Assembly (NCBI GenBank): GCA_965199845.1
Contig: CBDATZ010000024.1
Span: 62,001 to 126,000, forward strand
DNA length: 64,000 nucleotides
Source: Ilyomonas sp965199845
Lineage (GTDB): Bacteria; Bacteroidota; Bacteroidia; Chitinophagales; Chitinophagaceae
Reading direction: 5' to 3'
Positions 48,153 to 56,454 of this stretch are shown one piece after another. A model generated the notes under the pieces. The model did not search any database, had not been told where the DNA came from, and saw only the letters and a program-made list of their open reading frames with translations. The position numbers and the translations under genes are program-made. How positions within the stretch are numbered: the first letter of the stretch is position 1; the number at the start of each line of letters is the position of its first letter.

Positions 48153-48337
48153 CAAGATGGCGGTTTGTTGTTTTATACCTGTCGAGACTGATGAGTTTCT
48201 ATCAAGCAGCAGTAGGTAAGGGCGGCAAATTAGACAGATGAATGAAAAGTGTTTGTTAATATCAATCACATAGAACCGGCGCAAATTATTTTATGAAATT
48301 GATAGGATTGCGAGCTGGCTTACATCTGAAAATAAAT

Positions 48338-48364
48338 AAGCCCTGTAAATGATTTACAGGGCTT
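48338..48364. terminator. Terminator downstream of the unknown lipoprotein gene
   Basis: AAGCCCTGTAAA and TTTACAGGGCTT pair perfectly (12 bp) around a 3-base loop; on the minus strand an AT-rich tract (ATTTATTTTC) follows. Confidence 0.8.
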
Positions 48365-48424
48365 GTAATAAATAGTTTCTAAACCTATACTATTGTTATA
48401 TTGTTCCTAGTATAAAGCTGATAA

Positions 48425-49468
48425 TTATTTATTGGTTGATATGAAGCTTTTATAAGATGTTCCGGTTGCTGTTAGCGCTTCATTATTAAATTGCAACGGG
48501 TAAGAACGATCCTCTTCTTGACCGCTATACCAAATAAGATAAGGCAAATTATAATTCTTACACATTTGCACAGTAACTGTAAGCGTTGCCGGGTCATGAT
48601 CGTATTGACCAATTTCTGTTGTAATTATTTTTTTGCCTGTTGCTCTTTTCAGGTAATCTATCGTTTCGCCCAAACCTTGCGCATCACCGGATGTTTGAGA
48701 ACGCCAGTGGAAATTTACATAATCCAAATCTATCGTTGCGTAATTTGCAATAAGCACGCTGATAAAACTGGCTCTGTCTTTTGTATCTGCATTATTAACA
48801 GCTATGTGCATCCGCTTCTTATAATCGTTTGCCTCAGCCGTCATACCGCGATTCATATAATCCTGGTAAACAAGATATTCAAGTCCTACAGATGTAATAC
48901 CGCCGTTGGTAACCGGGATGCCATAAGAATGCATGACTGCAATAGCCGCTTTTAACTGGTTAATATAATCTATTGCCGAACCGCTGTAATAACCTTTATT
49001 CGATTCTTCATTTTCGATTATCGCAATAGCCGGCATTCCGGTTAACGATGCGATTGTGTTCTTTAAATCAGTCTGGTAAGTTGTCAGATCAGTGCGAAAC
49101 TTCATGGGTTGCGGTTTTTTCGTTGAAAAATTAAGCAAAACATTATATTTCGAAAACAAAGTTTTTACTTTCTTAACGCCAGGCACAGGTGTAATATCTC
49201 TGATGCAGGCGACATTCAATTGTCCGGCTACATGGGTAACAAAACCGTACGGATCTTCGTCCGTAGTTGGCGCCAGAATCCAGGCACCATAATTCATACT
49301 TGTTTTGGAAAGAGAAACTTTAGTTTCCGGTATTGTCGGGGCAGAACTTGTTGTGTTTGCAACTTTAACTGACTGTGCTGTAAGCGCGTCATTGGTTGCA
49401 AGTTCTTTGCGACAGCTTGCGATGGTTAGGGCAATAGATGCCACAAGTAAAAGATTACTTTTTTTCAT
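48425..49468 (-). CDS. Secreted lipoprotein of unknown function, possible TIM-barrel hydrolase
   Basis: 347 residues from the ATG at 49468, chosen because it gives a clean lipoprotein signal (SIALTIASCRKE); a longer frame exists but has no signal. The mature part alternates strands and helices as in clan-A glycoside hydrolases: LNVACIRDITPV, IAIIENEES, YGIPVTNGGIT, LDYVNFHWRSQT, KKIITTEIGQYD, LPYLIWYSGQ. Two acidic positions (Glu in ENEES, Glu in TTEIGQ) sit where acid/base and nucleophile would be expected. A glycosidase role is inference; no family was recognised with confidence. Confidence 0.75.
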   Translation of the reverse strand: MKKSNLLLVASIALTIASCRKELATNDALTAQSVKVANTTSSAPTIPETKVSLSKTSMNYGAWILAPTTDEDPYGFVTHVAGQLNVACIRDITPVPGVKKVKTLFSKYNVLLNFSTKKPQPMKFRTDLTTYQTDLKNTIASLTGMPAIAIIENEESNKGYYSGSAIDYINQLKAAIAVMHSYGIPVTNGGITSVGLEYLVYQDYMNRGMTAEANDYKKRMHIAVNNADTKDRASFISVLIANYATIDLDYVNFHWRSQTSGDAQGLGETIDYLKRATGKKIITTEIGQYDHDPATLTVTVQMCKNYNLPYLIWYSGQEEDRSYPLQFNNEALTATGTSYKSFISTNK

Positions 49469-49654
49469 GATATTGGATTTTAAAATACAGACAGCCGGGC
49501 TGTCTTTGTGAAATATTGAGACGTGCAAAGAAACACAAAGCGCATACAAAACATAAGAATAACCGATGAAGATTTACTTAACATGTACTTAAAAAAAGGT
49601 GAAACAAAAAGAACGCGCAATTAGCGAAAACCAAGCCAGGTAAGGCTTGTAAGA

Positions 49655-49688
49655 TTGATAATCTATAAAATAAAAGATAGATTATCAA
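49655..49688. repeat. AT-rich perfect inverted repeat
   Basis: TTGATAATCTAT (49655-49666) and ATAGATTATCAA (49677-49688) are exact complements around a 10-base A-rich loop. Too AT-rich to be a typical terminator; lies in the last stretch of core DNA before the island. Confidence 0.6.
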
Positions 49689-49828
49689 AACATTTTTTAC
49701 ATCAGGCAAGCTTCTTATCAATACAATTTTAAGGGCAAGGCAAATGTTATTGAGGAACAAATTTCATCCGGAGAAATTCATTTTGATATTGAACCGGTTA
49801 ATAGTTGAAGATGTCTTGGTTACTTAAA

Positions 49829-49858
49829 ATAAAAAAGCCGCTATCTGTGTAACGGCTT
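49829..49858 (-). terminator. Terminator of the former tRNA-Leu transcript
   Basis: On the minus strand AAGCCG and CGGCTT flank a 12-base loop and are followed by TTTTTTATTTT. It lies 10 bases after the tRNA 3' end and still marks the chromosomal side of the integration site. Confidence 0.7.
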
Positions 49859-49867
49859 GATTTTGAG

Positions 49868-49922
49868 TGCCCCGGAACGGACTTGAACCGTTACTCGCGT
49901 TGCGGCGAACAGGATTTTAAGT
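49868..49922 (-). tRNA. tRNA-Leu(UAA), 3' fragment (integration site)
   Basis: Read on the minus strand this begins in an anticodon loop CTTAAAA (anticodon TAA) and continues through the 3' side of the anticodon stem, a long variable arm, the T arm (AACGG-TTCAAGT-CCGTT) and the 3' acceptor strand CCGGGGC plus discriminator A. CCA is not encoded. The 5' half is absent: the sequence beyond the loop becomes AT-rich and cannot pair. This is the expected remnant at one end of an element that integrates from the anticodon loop to the 3' end of the gene; the complete tRNA should lie at the other end, outside the window. Confidence 0.8.
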
Positions 49923-49990
49923 CTTAATTTTATGGACATGCTTGAATTATCGTGATCATAAATGTTTGAAAATCAATTTAAGTGAATTCA

Positions 49991-50065
49991 TATGAACTCT
50001 TATGAACCATATGAACAAGCAAAATGTTTGACCTATGTTTGACCCATTTTTTGTATGTTTGACCT
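49991..50065 (+). promoter_or_regulatory. Phased direct repeats upstream of the integrase gene
   Basis: TATGAAC occurs at 49991, 50001 and 50010; ATGTTTGACC occurs at 50024, 50035 and 50055, with a shorter copy (ATGTTTGA) at 49962. Spacings of 9-11 and 20 bases place copies on the same helix face. Likely binding sites for the integrase, excisionase or a repressor. Confidence 0.5.
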
Positions 50066-51250
50066 ATGACAGTCACCGTCATTTTACGCACGAACAAAAA
50101 GCCCAATAAAAAGGGGCAATATCCTCTTGCCTTGCAGATCATAAGAGACCGCAAGACATCTGTCGTCCACATTGGCGTTATGGTGATGCCAGATGAATGG
50201 GACGGTGCGAAAATCGCAAAAAAACATCCCAATAGCGTACGCCTCAATAACTTCATTAACAAAAAACTGATTGAAGCAACAGACAAATCATTAGAACATG
50301 ATGAGGTCAGCGCAAAAGTTTTAAAAAAGAAAATCAAGCCGGTCAACACGGAGACATTTTTTGGACAAGCGCAACTTTATCTTGAGACCTTACAGAAGGC
50401 AAAAAAATACAATCGCTTTAGTGCCGATAAACCACGTCTAAAGCACTTTAAAGAATTTACAGGCGATATTTCCTTTGCCGAAATTACACCGGCATTGTTG
50501 GAACGTTTCAAAGCTTATTTAATTGGCAGCCGTGAAGTCAATGAGAGAACGGCTATTAATCATCTTGTTGTTATTCGTTCAGTATTCAGCCAAGCAATGA
50601 AAGACAACCTTGTCAGTTCAAAACATTACCCATTCGGCAAGCAGGGTATAAAGATCAAGTTTCCGGAAAGTTCTAAGATAGGATTGTCTAAACAAGAGGT
50701 CGAACGATTAGAGGAAATCGAATTGCCAGCTTTGGAAAACGACGCGCGTAATATTTGGCTTATCTCTTATTATTTCGCCGGTATGCGTATCTCAGATGTG
50801 TTGCGATTGCGCTGGTCCGACATGCAAGACAATAGGCTGCATTATGTGATGGGAAAAAATAGCAAAGGCGGCTCTCTCAAAGTGCCGGATAAAGCAACCA
50901 AACTTTTACAGCAATACAAAGAGAACAAGCGGGCACATGATCTTGTATTTGATGACTTAAAAGCACTCCCCTCTTTAGACGATAATTTTGAAGTACAAAA
51001 ACGGATTAAAACGCGCGTACATGAAATCAATGAACGGCTTGCAATGGTCGCTAATAAAGCCGACATCACCAAGAAACTGACGAATCATATCTCTCGGTAC
51101 ACATTTGCACAAATTGCGGGTGACAAAATTCCTTTACCTGTCCTGCAAAAGTTATATCGGCATTCTAATATCAGTACGACAATCGGTTATCAAAGCAACT
51201 TTACCAATAAACATATGGATGATGCGTTAGATATAGTTTTGAACTCATAA
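50066..51250 (+). CDS. Tyrosine recombinase/integrase (Bacteroidota type)
   Basis: 394 residues. The N-terminal arm-type DNA-binding domain (MTVTVILRTNKKPNKKGQYP... VMVMPDEWD) is followed by a SAM-like core-binding domain (about 105-205) and the catalytic domain: Arg in YYFAGMRISDVLRLRW, Lys in the MGKNSKGG turn, His-x-x-Arg in NHISRYTFAQ, a second His in LYRHSNISTT and the nucleophile Tyr in TIGYQSN. Start at 50066 directly follows a repeat cluster. It lies about 145 bases from the tRNA-Leu fragment and is the likely enzyme of that integration event. Confidence 0.95.
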   Translation: MTVTVILRTNKKPNKKGQYPLALQIIRDRKTSVVHIGVMVMPDEWDGAKIAKKHPNSVRLNNFINKKLIEATDKSLEHDEVSAKVLKKKIKPVNTETFFGQAQLYLETLQKAKKYNRFSADKPRLKHFKEFTGDISFAEITPALLERFKAYLIGSREVNERTAINHLVVIRSVFSQAMKDNLVSSKHYPFGKQGIKIKFPESSKIGLSKQEVERLEEIELPALENDARNIWLISYYFAGMRISDVLRLRWSDMQDNRLHYVMGKNSKGGSLKVPDKATKLLQQYKENKRAHDLVFDDLKALPSLDDNFEVQKRIKTRVHEINERLAMVANKADITKKLTNHISRYTFAQIAGDKIPLPVLQKLYRHSNISTTIGYQSNFTNKHMDDALDIVLNS

Positions 51251-51316
51251 AATATTCTGAGAATTTTCGATCAATAAGAAATAATCTTTTTAAATTTATC
51301 AAAGATTACCTTTCAT

Positions 51317-51586
51317 ATGAACGTGATTTGCTTGGACGATGAAGCCTTTTATGCCTTAATGGATAAGACGCTTGCCTATATAAAAGAGAAAACAAAAACG
51401 GTCGAAGACAAGTGGATCTCCGGCGAAGAAGCAATGAACAAGCTACGCATCACAAGCCGGACAACGTTACAAAAATTGCGTGACGAAGGCAGCATTCGTT
51501 ATACACAGCCTGAGAAAAAAATTATCCTTTATGATACGGATTCAATCAATCAATATTTAGAAAAACACGCTAAAGAATTATTTTAA
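51317..51586 (+). CDS. Excisionase-like helix-turn-helix protein
   Basis: 89 residues with an HTH_17-like domain: WISGEEAMNKLRITSRTTLQKLRDEGSIRYTQPEKKIILYD, preceded by an acidic helical segment. Proteins of this size and type sit next to integrases in Bacteroidota mobile elements and act as excisionases or regulators. It follows the integrase by 66 bases and its stop overlaps the start of the next ORF (TAATG). Confidence 0.85.
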   Translation: MNVICLDDEAFYALMDKTLAYIKEKTKTVEDKWISGEEAMNKLRITSRTTLQKLRDEGSIRYTQPEKKIILYDTDSINQYLEKHAKELF

Positions 51587-51819
51587 TGGAAGATGAAAGT
51601 GTAGATATAAACTATAAAAAAGGGTTTAATCATGGATATTTGCTTTCTTCTGATGATGGCAAAAAATATTTAGATGAACTAATAAAGGGAATAAATAATA
51701 AGGAATCGACTTATTACAAAGCCCTACTTGATGGCAAAAAACAGTATAAGAAAGACAAAATCATCGAACAATTAAAACATATACAAGACAACTCTAAGGG
51801 AAAAGAAATAGAAAGATAG
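51586..51819 (+). CDS. Small hypothetical protein coupled to the HTH gene
   Basis: 77 residues, hydrophilic, with KKGFNHGYLLSSDDGKKYLDELIKGINN and a Lys-rich C-terminal half. The ATG overlaps the stop of the excisionase-like gene, which indicates translational coupling. I do not recognise a family; a short partner of an HTH protein could be part of the mobilisation or a toxin-antitoxin pair, but nothing in it proves this. Confidence 0.7.
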   Translation: MEDESVDINYKKGFNHGYLLSSDDGKKYLDELIKGINNKESTYYKALLDGKKQYKKDKIIEQLKHIQDNSKGKEIER

Positions 51820-51865
51820 AGTTGTAATTTTTTTAAAATGTTTGGCTGTATTAGGGTTTCACCAC

Positions 51866-52081
51866 TCACAGCATTGTTCCTAGTCTAGATAATAGCCTAT
51901 AACGTTCTGGTAACCAGAGAACACGCTTTCCCATCAGCATTGTCCTGCATAATTCTGCTAACCACTTATTGGCTGGAGCGGTGAGGAAGTCATTATTGGT
52001 TACTTGGGATATGTTCATTCTGATGCTTGGCAAATATGTTTGATATTTAGTTTTAAAATAGTAATTGCTTTCAAAAACCAT
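51866..52081 (-). CDS. Possible small ORF overlapping the 3' end of the PHP-ATPase gene
   Basis: 71 codons from an ATG that lies inside the last codons of the PHP-ATPase gene (11-base overlap), so it could be translated by coupling. The sequence (NNDFLTAPANKWLAELCRTM, then KRVLWLPERYRLLSRLG) reads more like protein than random DNA, but no domain is recognised. It may be a remnant. Confidence 0.25.
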   Translation of the reverse strand: MVFESNYYFKTKYQTYLPSIRMNISQVTNNDFLTAPANKWLAELCRTMLMGKRVLWLPERYRLLSRLGTML

Positions 52082-54851
52082 ATTTTTCTTTCCTAAGTTT
52101 AAAAGCTTCAATACCGCCTTCCATAACTTGAGTAATCTCATTCCGTACCTCGGGAATATCAATTGCTCCTTCGAATTTTATATGACCACTAGATTGCTCT
52201 CCTGCCTTTCTATAATCGCAACAAATAACTAATTCAGCATCTCCGTTTACAACCAAATTAGCGTTATGACTTGAAAAAATAATTTGTCTACGTCCCTTAG
52301 CTGCCCAAAGTTGTTCTACAATTCGATTAATAATTTGACTATCTAAATCATCTTCCGGCTGATCAATTACCAAAGGAGGACCGTCCTGATTTAATAAAGC
52401 CCACAGCAAAGCAGTAGCTTGCTGTCCAGCAGAAGCATCTTCAAAAGCTATATAATCATTTTCACGCGCACGATATTCAAATGTCGGTAGGCTTTCCATT
52501 TTGGAAAGAACTAATTCAATCCAATCTTGAGAAGTCATTTTTGCAGAAAGTTTTTGAATATCAATCTGGCTTAAAAACCCCTTTAAGATTGGAAAGTCAC
52601 CAATGTTTTTATTAAAAGTTTCACCCTCAATTACTACAATATTTTCCAATTCCCGAAGAACTTCTCTCCACTTTTGCAAGACATTAGAAGAGGAGGAAAT
52701 GTACTGAAAAAGCTCCTCTATTTTGCTAATTCGGATGCTTGCACCCCTTACCATCTTTTGGAAATAGGCGATATGGGCTTCGAAATCCACATTCACCTGT
52801 AACTTAGCTTTGATCATCCCACCAGATAGCGTTGTAAGATTAGTGCATTGCTCAACTAGATGTTGTGATTTCTCCGAATTTAAATCGAACCATCTTTCTA
52901 CCAATGACAGGAATAGCTTATTAGCATCAGTCAAACTTTCTAACTCGGCATCTATTTGAGTGATTTCAAAGTTTGTATTTTTCAAATTTTCGTCGACGTC
53001 TGATAGTTGTTTCAAAGTCGATTGCTGAGAACTTGAATGATCCCTGGCGCTAGAATACTTTATATCATATTCGGAGTGGTAAATATCAATTTGATTAAAA
53101 ATAGCCGGTACTTGAGTATTTCCACTATTTTCATCAGACAAAATATTTTCTGCTTGATTAAGTAGTTCTGCGACTTGCGAATATTTGTTTCGCAGTTCCG
53201 AATGAATTGGATTAATCAAATTAATTTTAGAAGTTGCAATGTTGATAGACCTTCTAGGTCTGTTTAAAAAGTCTGATTTTGATCGATCAATGATTTGTCT
53301 TAGATTTTGCAATTCTTGTTTCCAACTTGCAACTAAGATTTTCTCTTCGTCAATAGAAGCTTTTAAATTTATTGTTATTTGGTCTTCATCTGACAAACCA
53401 ACTAATTTTGCTCTTATAGTACTTGCTTGCGTTTTAATAGATTCCGCTTCGCGAAGCAATTTCAACCTGCTAGAGAACAACAGCTTGTACCGCTCCCTAC
53501 GAGCATGTTCTTGCCGAAGTTCCTGTTTCACTTGATCCGATAGTCTTTGAAGGTTTGTTAATTGCTCACGTAATGGCACTTCAATAAATCTTCTTAGTTG
53601 ATCAATTCTAACGCCTACACTACTAAGTTGCTTTTGACTATAAGCTTGGATCGGCAATAGGGTGCGAACTTGCGATTCTGATGCAGCCTCAAAATCAGAT
53701 GAACCGATTTTTAATAACAAGGAACCATCTGTTGAATATCTACGGAGAGTATGCAAGACGTCATTTTTTATGAAACTAACTTGTATTACAGCATTCAGAT
53801 CAATCAGAGTTTTTTCAATTAATTTCTTTCTTTTAGTCTCGTAATTTATACTTTCATCAGAATCTTCAGGTATTGGTTCGTCGCAAACCGCCCAACGTAG
53901 GTATTCTAAAATGGATGATTTTCCAGTTCCACGTCCGCCTATAACTGCATTAAACTGGCGATTGAAATTCAAGTTAAGTGGACCCAAAAATTTTGAGTTA
54001 GATAAACTGATATCAGTTATAAAAATTTGAGGTACATCAGGATGTACATGAGATAAACGCGATTTGTCCGCCAAACACGCCTGTCTTAGCGCTTCTGCGC
54101 TAGGTTGTGCCCATTTAACCCAAGTTGAATGAACTCCTAAATCGTTATGATCTTCGCGTCGATTATCTGAGGTTTGGAATACACCAATTTTTTTGTATCC
54201 GTATTCTTTATTTTTTCCTTGGATAATTAGGGAATTTCCTTTGCCAAGTTGACTTATGCTTCCGTCCAGATAACCTCCAAAACAGGGCATTGATATATAA
54301 TGCTTGGCAAAACCACTTCGAAGAATTGTAGAGCTTCCTGTTTCACTCACATTCGGAAATAAGATGAACCTACCTTTTAAGTAATCATGCCGATCAAGTG
54401 CTTCTTTTATTTGATTAAGTGATAAATCGAGCCTTTCGACTTGTGACGTTCTTGAAGAGCTATCAGAGGAAGTATTTAGTGCCAAGGCATTTCCAATAAG
54501 CGAAAACATATCATCGGGAAGATTTGCGTCAAAAAGCAATAATGCTTGACACGGCTCACTTAGCGTCAATTCCATACCAGGAAAAATTATAATTTTATCC
54601 GATTCTGGAATACTATCGCCGTTTTCATCAAGCTCTTCTTGAGCAGCTGCACGTATGAATTTTGCGAAAAGTAAATCATGGTGATCCGTTACAGCTATCG
54701 CACCCAATTTCTTCTCACGGCAGCTTGCAATTAAGGAGGACGCATAAAGTTTTCGTTCTTCCAAAGTTATTGCAGGCTTACCCACCCAACGTAAATCTCG
54801 TGGAGAATGAACTTGGAAATCGCAGCAATAATAATGAGCACCTTTATCCAT
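52071..54851 (-). CDS. PHP-domain plus SMC-like ATPase (TrlF-type), possible defence protein
   Basis: 926 residues. The N-terminus is a PHP-like domain (CCDFQVHSPRD near residue 10; AVTDHHDLLFAKFIRAAA near 53), where the usual first His of the HxH pair is Gln. An ABC/SMC-type ATPase follows: Walker A VIGGRGTGKSSILEYLRWA (about 303-321), long coiled-coil segments (about 400-760), signature-like DASAGQQATALLWALL, Walker B PLVIDQPEDDLDSQIINRI (near 825) and an H-loop IIFSSHNANLVV (near 860). The layout matches the TrlF group of AAA-like ATPases often found in defence islands. That it defends against phage is inference from domains and location in an island. Confidence 0.85.
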   Translation of the reverse strand: MDKGAHYYCCDFQVHSPRDLRWVGKPAITLEERKLYASSLIASCREKKLGAIAVTDHHDLLFAKFIRAAAQEELDENGDSIPESDKIIIFPGMELTLSEPCQALLLFDANLPDDMFSLIGNALALNTSSDSSSRTSQVERLDLSLNQIKEALDRHDYLKGRFILFPNVSETGSSTILRSGFAKHYISMPCFGGYLDGSISQLGKGNSLIIQGKNKEYGYKKIGVFQTSDNRREDHNDLGVHSTWVKWAQPSAEALRQACLADKSRLSHVHPDVPQIFITDISLSNSKFLGPLNLNFNRQFNAVIGGRGTGKSSILEYLRWAVCDEPIPEDSDESINYETKRKKLIEKTLIDLNAVIQVSFIKNDVLHTLRRYSTDGSLLLKIGSSDFEAASESQVRTLLPIQAYSQKQLSSVGVRIDQLRRFIEVPLREQLTNLQRLSDQVKQELRQEHARRERYKLLFSSRLKLLREAESIKTQASTIRAKLVGLSDEDQITINLKASIDEEKILVASWKQELQNLRQIIDRSKSDFLNRPRRSINIATSKINLINPIHSELRNKYSQVAELLNQAENILSDENSGNTQVPAIFNQIDIYHSEYDIKYSSARDHSSSQQSTLKQLSDVDENLKNTNFEITQIDAELESLTDANKLFLSLVERWFDLNSEKSQHLVEQCTNLTTLSGGMIKAKLQVNVDFEAHIAYFQKMVRGASIRISKIEELFQYISSSSNVLQKWREVLRELENIVVIEGETFNKNIGDFPILKGFLSQIDIQKLSAKMTSQDWIELVLSKMESLPTFEYRARENDYIAFEDASAGQQATALLWALLNQDGPPLVIDQPEDDLDSQIINRIVEQLWAAKGRRQIIFSSHNANLVVNGDAELVICCDYRKAGEQSSGHIKFEGAIDIPEVRNEITQVMEGGIEAFKLRKEKYGF

Positions 54852-55196
54852 AGGTCTTTTCTTTTAACTGGTTTTAATGAACACTTTTATATTATAGTTT
54901 GAAGGATTGATCTATTGGGTTATTAAGTTAAAGTTTGATAGCCTGTTATATCGAATGGGTAAAATTAAGGGTAAACGCTTAACATGATAGGTATTATATC
55001 CTTTTATTATAACATCTTAAATTGTCATTTTCAAATCCTGTTCTCGCTTCATTTCTGTGCAATTTATTTGTGATACCTACACCGTTTTTTTCCAGAAAAA
55101 TAACGGTAAAATTCCCATACATTATATTACATGGATAAGTAGCTTTGATATATTAAAAGTTTTTATTCAAATCATTCTTAAATTAAAAATTACCCC
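54852..55196. other. Divergent intergenic region between island genes
   Basis: 345 AT-rich bases between the minus-strand PHP-ATPase and the plus-strand unknown operon, so promoters for both are expected here. The only structure seen is a 27-base palindrome at 55081-55107. Confidence 0.5.
55081..55107. promoter_or_regulatory. Palindromic site upstream of the unknown island operon
   Basis: ACCGTTTTTTTC and the reverse complement of the right half (ACCGTTATTTTTC) match at 12 of 13 positions. It lies about 90 bases before the first ATG of the operon, a sensible place for an operator. Confidence 0.35.
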
Positions 55197-55233
55197 ATGG
55201 AAAATGAATTAATGACCTTACAAGGGTTTGATC

Positions 55234-55812
55234 ATGAAGAAAAAAAAAGTTACGATTAGCGCAGAGCAGCCTTATTCTGGTAAAACCGGAAATCATTATG
55301 GAATGCCGATTACTCAAGTTGCTGGTATTTTAATGAAATATGCTTTTCGTGATCAAGTTATTACTCCTTCCAAACCTGAAACCCCATTTCATAATTTGGC
55401 ATGGGTAGAATTTAGTAAAGCTTCTATATTTAGGATTTTAGCGCAAGAGGGATGTGAATTCGTTAGATTCTATTTTGCCATTCCTAACGCTGGAAGTAAT
55501 CAAGCAAGCCTTTCTTTAGAGGGTATAGGCTCTGATAAAGCGCCTATTAAACAAGATACAATTACCAATATTACCTTAGAACTGGATAAACAAATTGCTG
55601 CAAATAAAATTGATGAAAACGCAATCTTATCAAAATTAGATGTCCACACTATTCCTCTAAATGAAGAAAAAGGAAATGGCGGAAATCCTCTCCGAGGATC
55701 AGAATCAGTTAAATTTATGAGTGACTTCATCTTAAACAACAAGGAGTTGGGAACTTTAAAAGTTTCAGATTTTATCAAAATGTTCTATAAGTATGCAGCT
55801 GAAAAAATGTGA
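55234..55812 (+). CDS. Hypothetical protein, first gene of an unrecognised three-gene set
   Basis: 192 residues from the ATG at 55234, soluble, with segments MPITQVAGILMKYAFRD and FVRFYFAIPNAGSNQASLSL. No domain recognised. A second, short ORF starts at ATG 55197 (MENELMTLQGFDHEEKK) and runs into the A9 tract at 55239-55247; removing one A from the tract would join both frames into one longer protein with that N-terminus. So the start is uncertain. It precedes a membrane protein gene by 3 bases. Confidence 0.7.
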   Translation: MKKKKVTISAEQPYSGKTGNHYGMPITQVAGILMKYAFRDQVITPSKPETPFHNLAWVEFSKASIFRILAQEGCEFVRFYFAIPNAGSNQASLSLEGIGSDKAPIKQDTITNITLELDKQIAANKIDENAILSKLDVHTIPLNEEKGNGGNPLRGSESVKFMSDFILNNKELGTLKVSDFIKMFYKYAAEKM

Positions 55813-55815
55813 TGT

Positions 55816-56454
55816 ATGCTGGTTTATATCTATTACCTTTTAATGCTGATATGTTTTGCAGCCAGCTTATTTTATCTTCATATTTATAAAGTAAGAGTGT
55901 TAACACTCTTACTTTTTTTTTCTATTTGCACAGAAATCGGTGCAGAAATTATTGGCACGCATCACTTTAAGCATTTTGTCTTATATCACTACTTCAATAT
56001 TATTGAGTATGCCCTTATTACCATTTTACTTCGGGATGGCGTAGAAAACGGCTTCCTTAAAAAACTAATGATTATATCTATCGGCTGTTATACTCTTGTG
56101 TCCTTGTTCGTAACTTTAAAAATTCAACGCACAGATCAATATCCAAGTATCAATTGCAATATAGAAAGCATAATGATCATCGGATGGTGTGTCATTTCTC
56201 TTTGGAATATTAAACCAAATTACCAAATAACAATCTTCAAAGAACCGACTTTCTGGTTTGTACTTGGATTTTTTATTTATTTTGCAGGAACGGTTAGCTT
56301 TGATGGTATCTATAATACACTACTCTCTCATAAAACGTTATTAGCAACAAAGCTTTTCGCAATAATTAATTCAATTTGTAATTACCTATTGTACATTTTA
56401 CTCTTAATAGGTATTTCATGTTTCAGATATCAGAAGAAATATATTCGACAATAA
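55816..56454 (+). CDS. Multi-pass membrane protein of unknown function
   Basis: 212 residues, about seven predicted membrane helices (for example IYYLLMLICFAASLFYL, FWFVLGFFIYFAGTVSF, CNYLLYILLLIGISCF). No domain recognised. It overlaps the following kinase gene by 37 bases, a strong sign of joint expression, and may be the sensory membrane module of that kinase. Confidence 0.8.
   Translation: MLVYIYYLLMLICFAASLFYLHIYKVRVLTLLLFFSICTEIGAEIIGTHHFKHFVLYHYFNIIEYALITILLRDGVENGFLKKLMIISIGCYTLVSLFVTLKIQRTDQYPSINCNIESIMIIGWCVISLWNIKPNYQITIFKEPTFWFVLGFFIYFAGTVSFDGIYNTLLSHKTLLATKLFAIINSICNYLLYILLLIGISCFRYQKKYIRQ

Noticed and set aside
49578..49760. 60-codon minus-strand ORF rich in Leu and Ile
   Set aside because: It overlaps the AT-rich inverted repeat and has no neighbour or motif supporting it.
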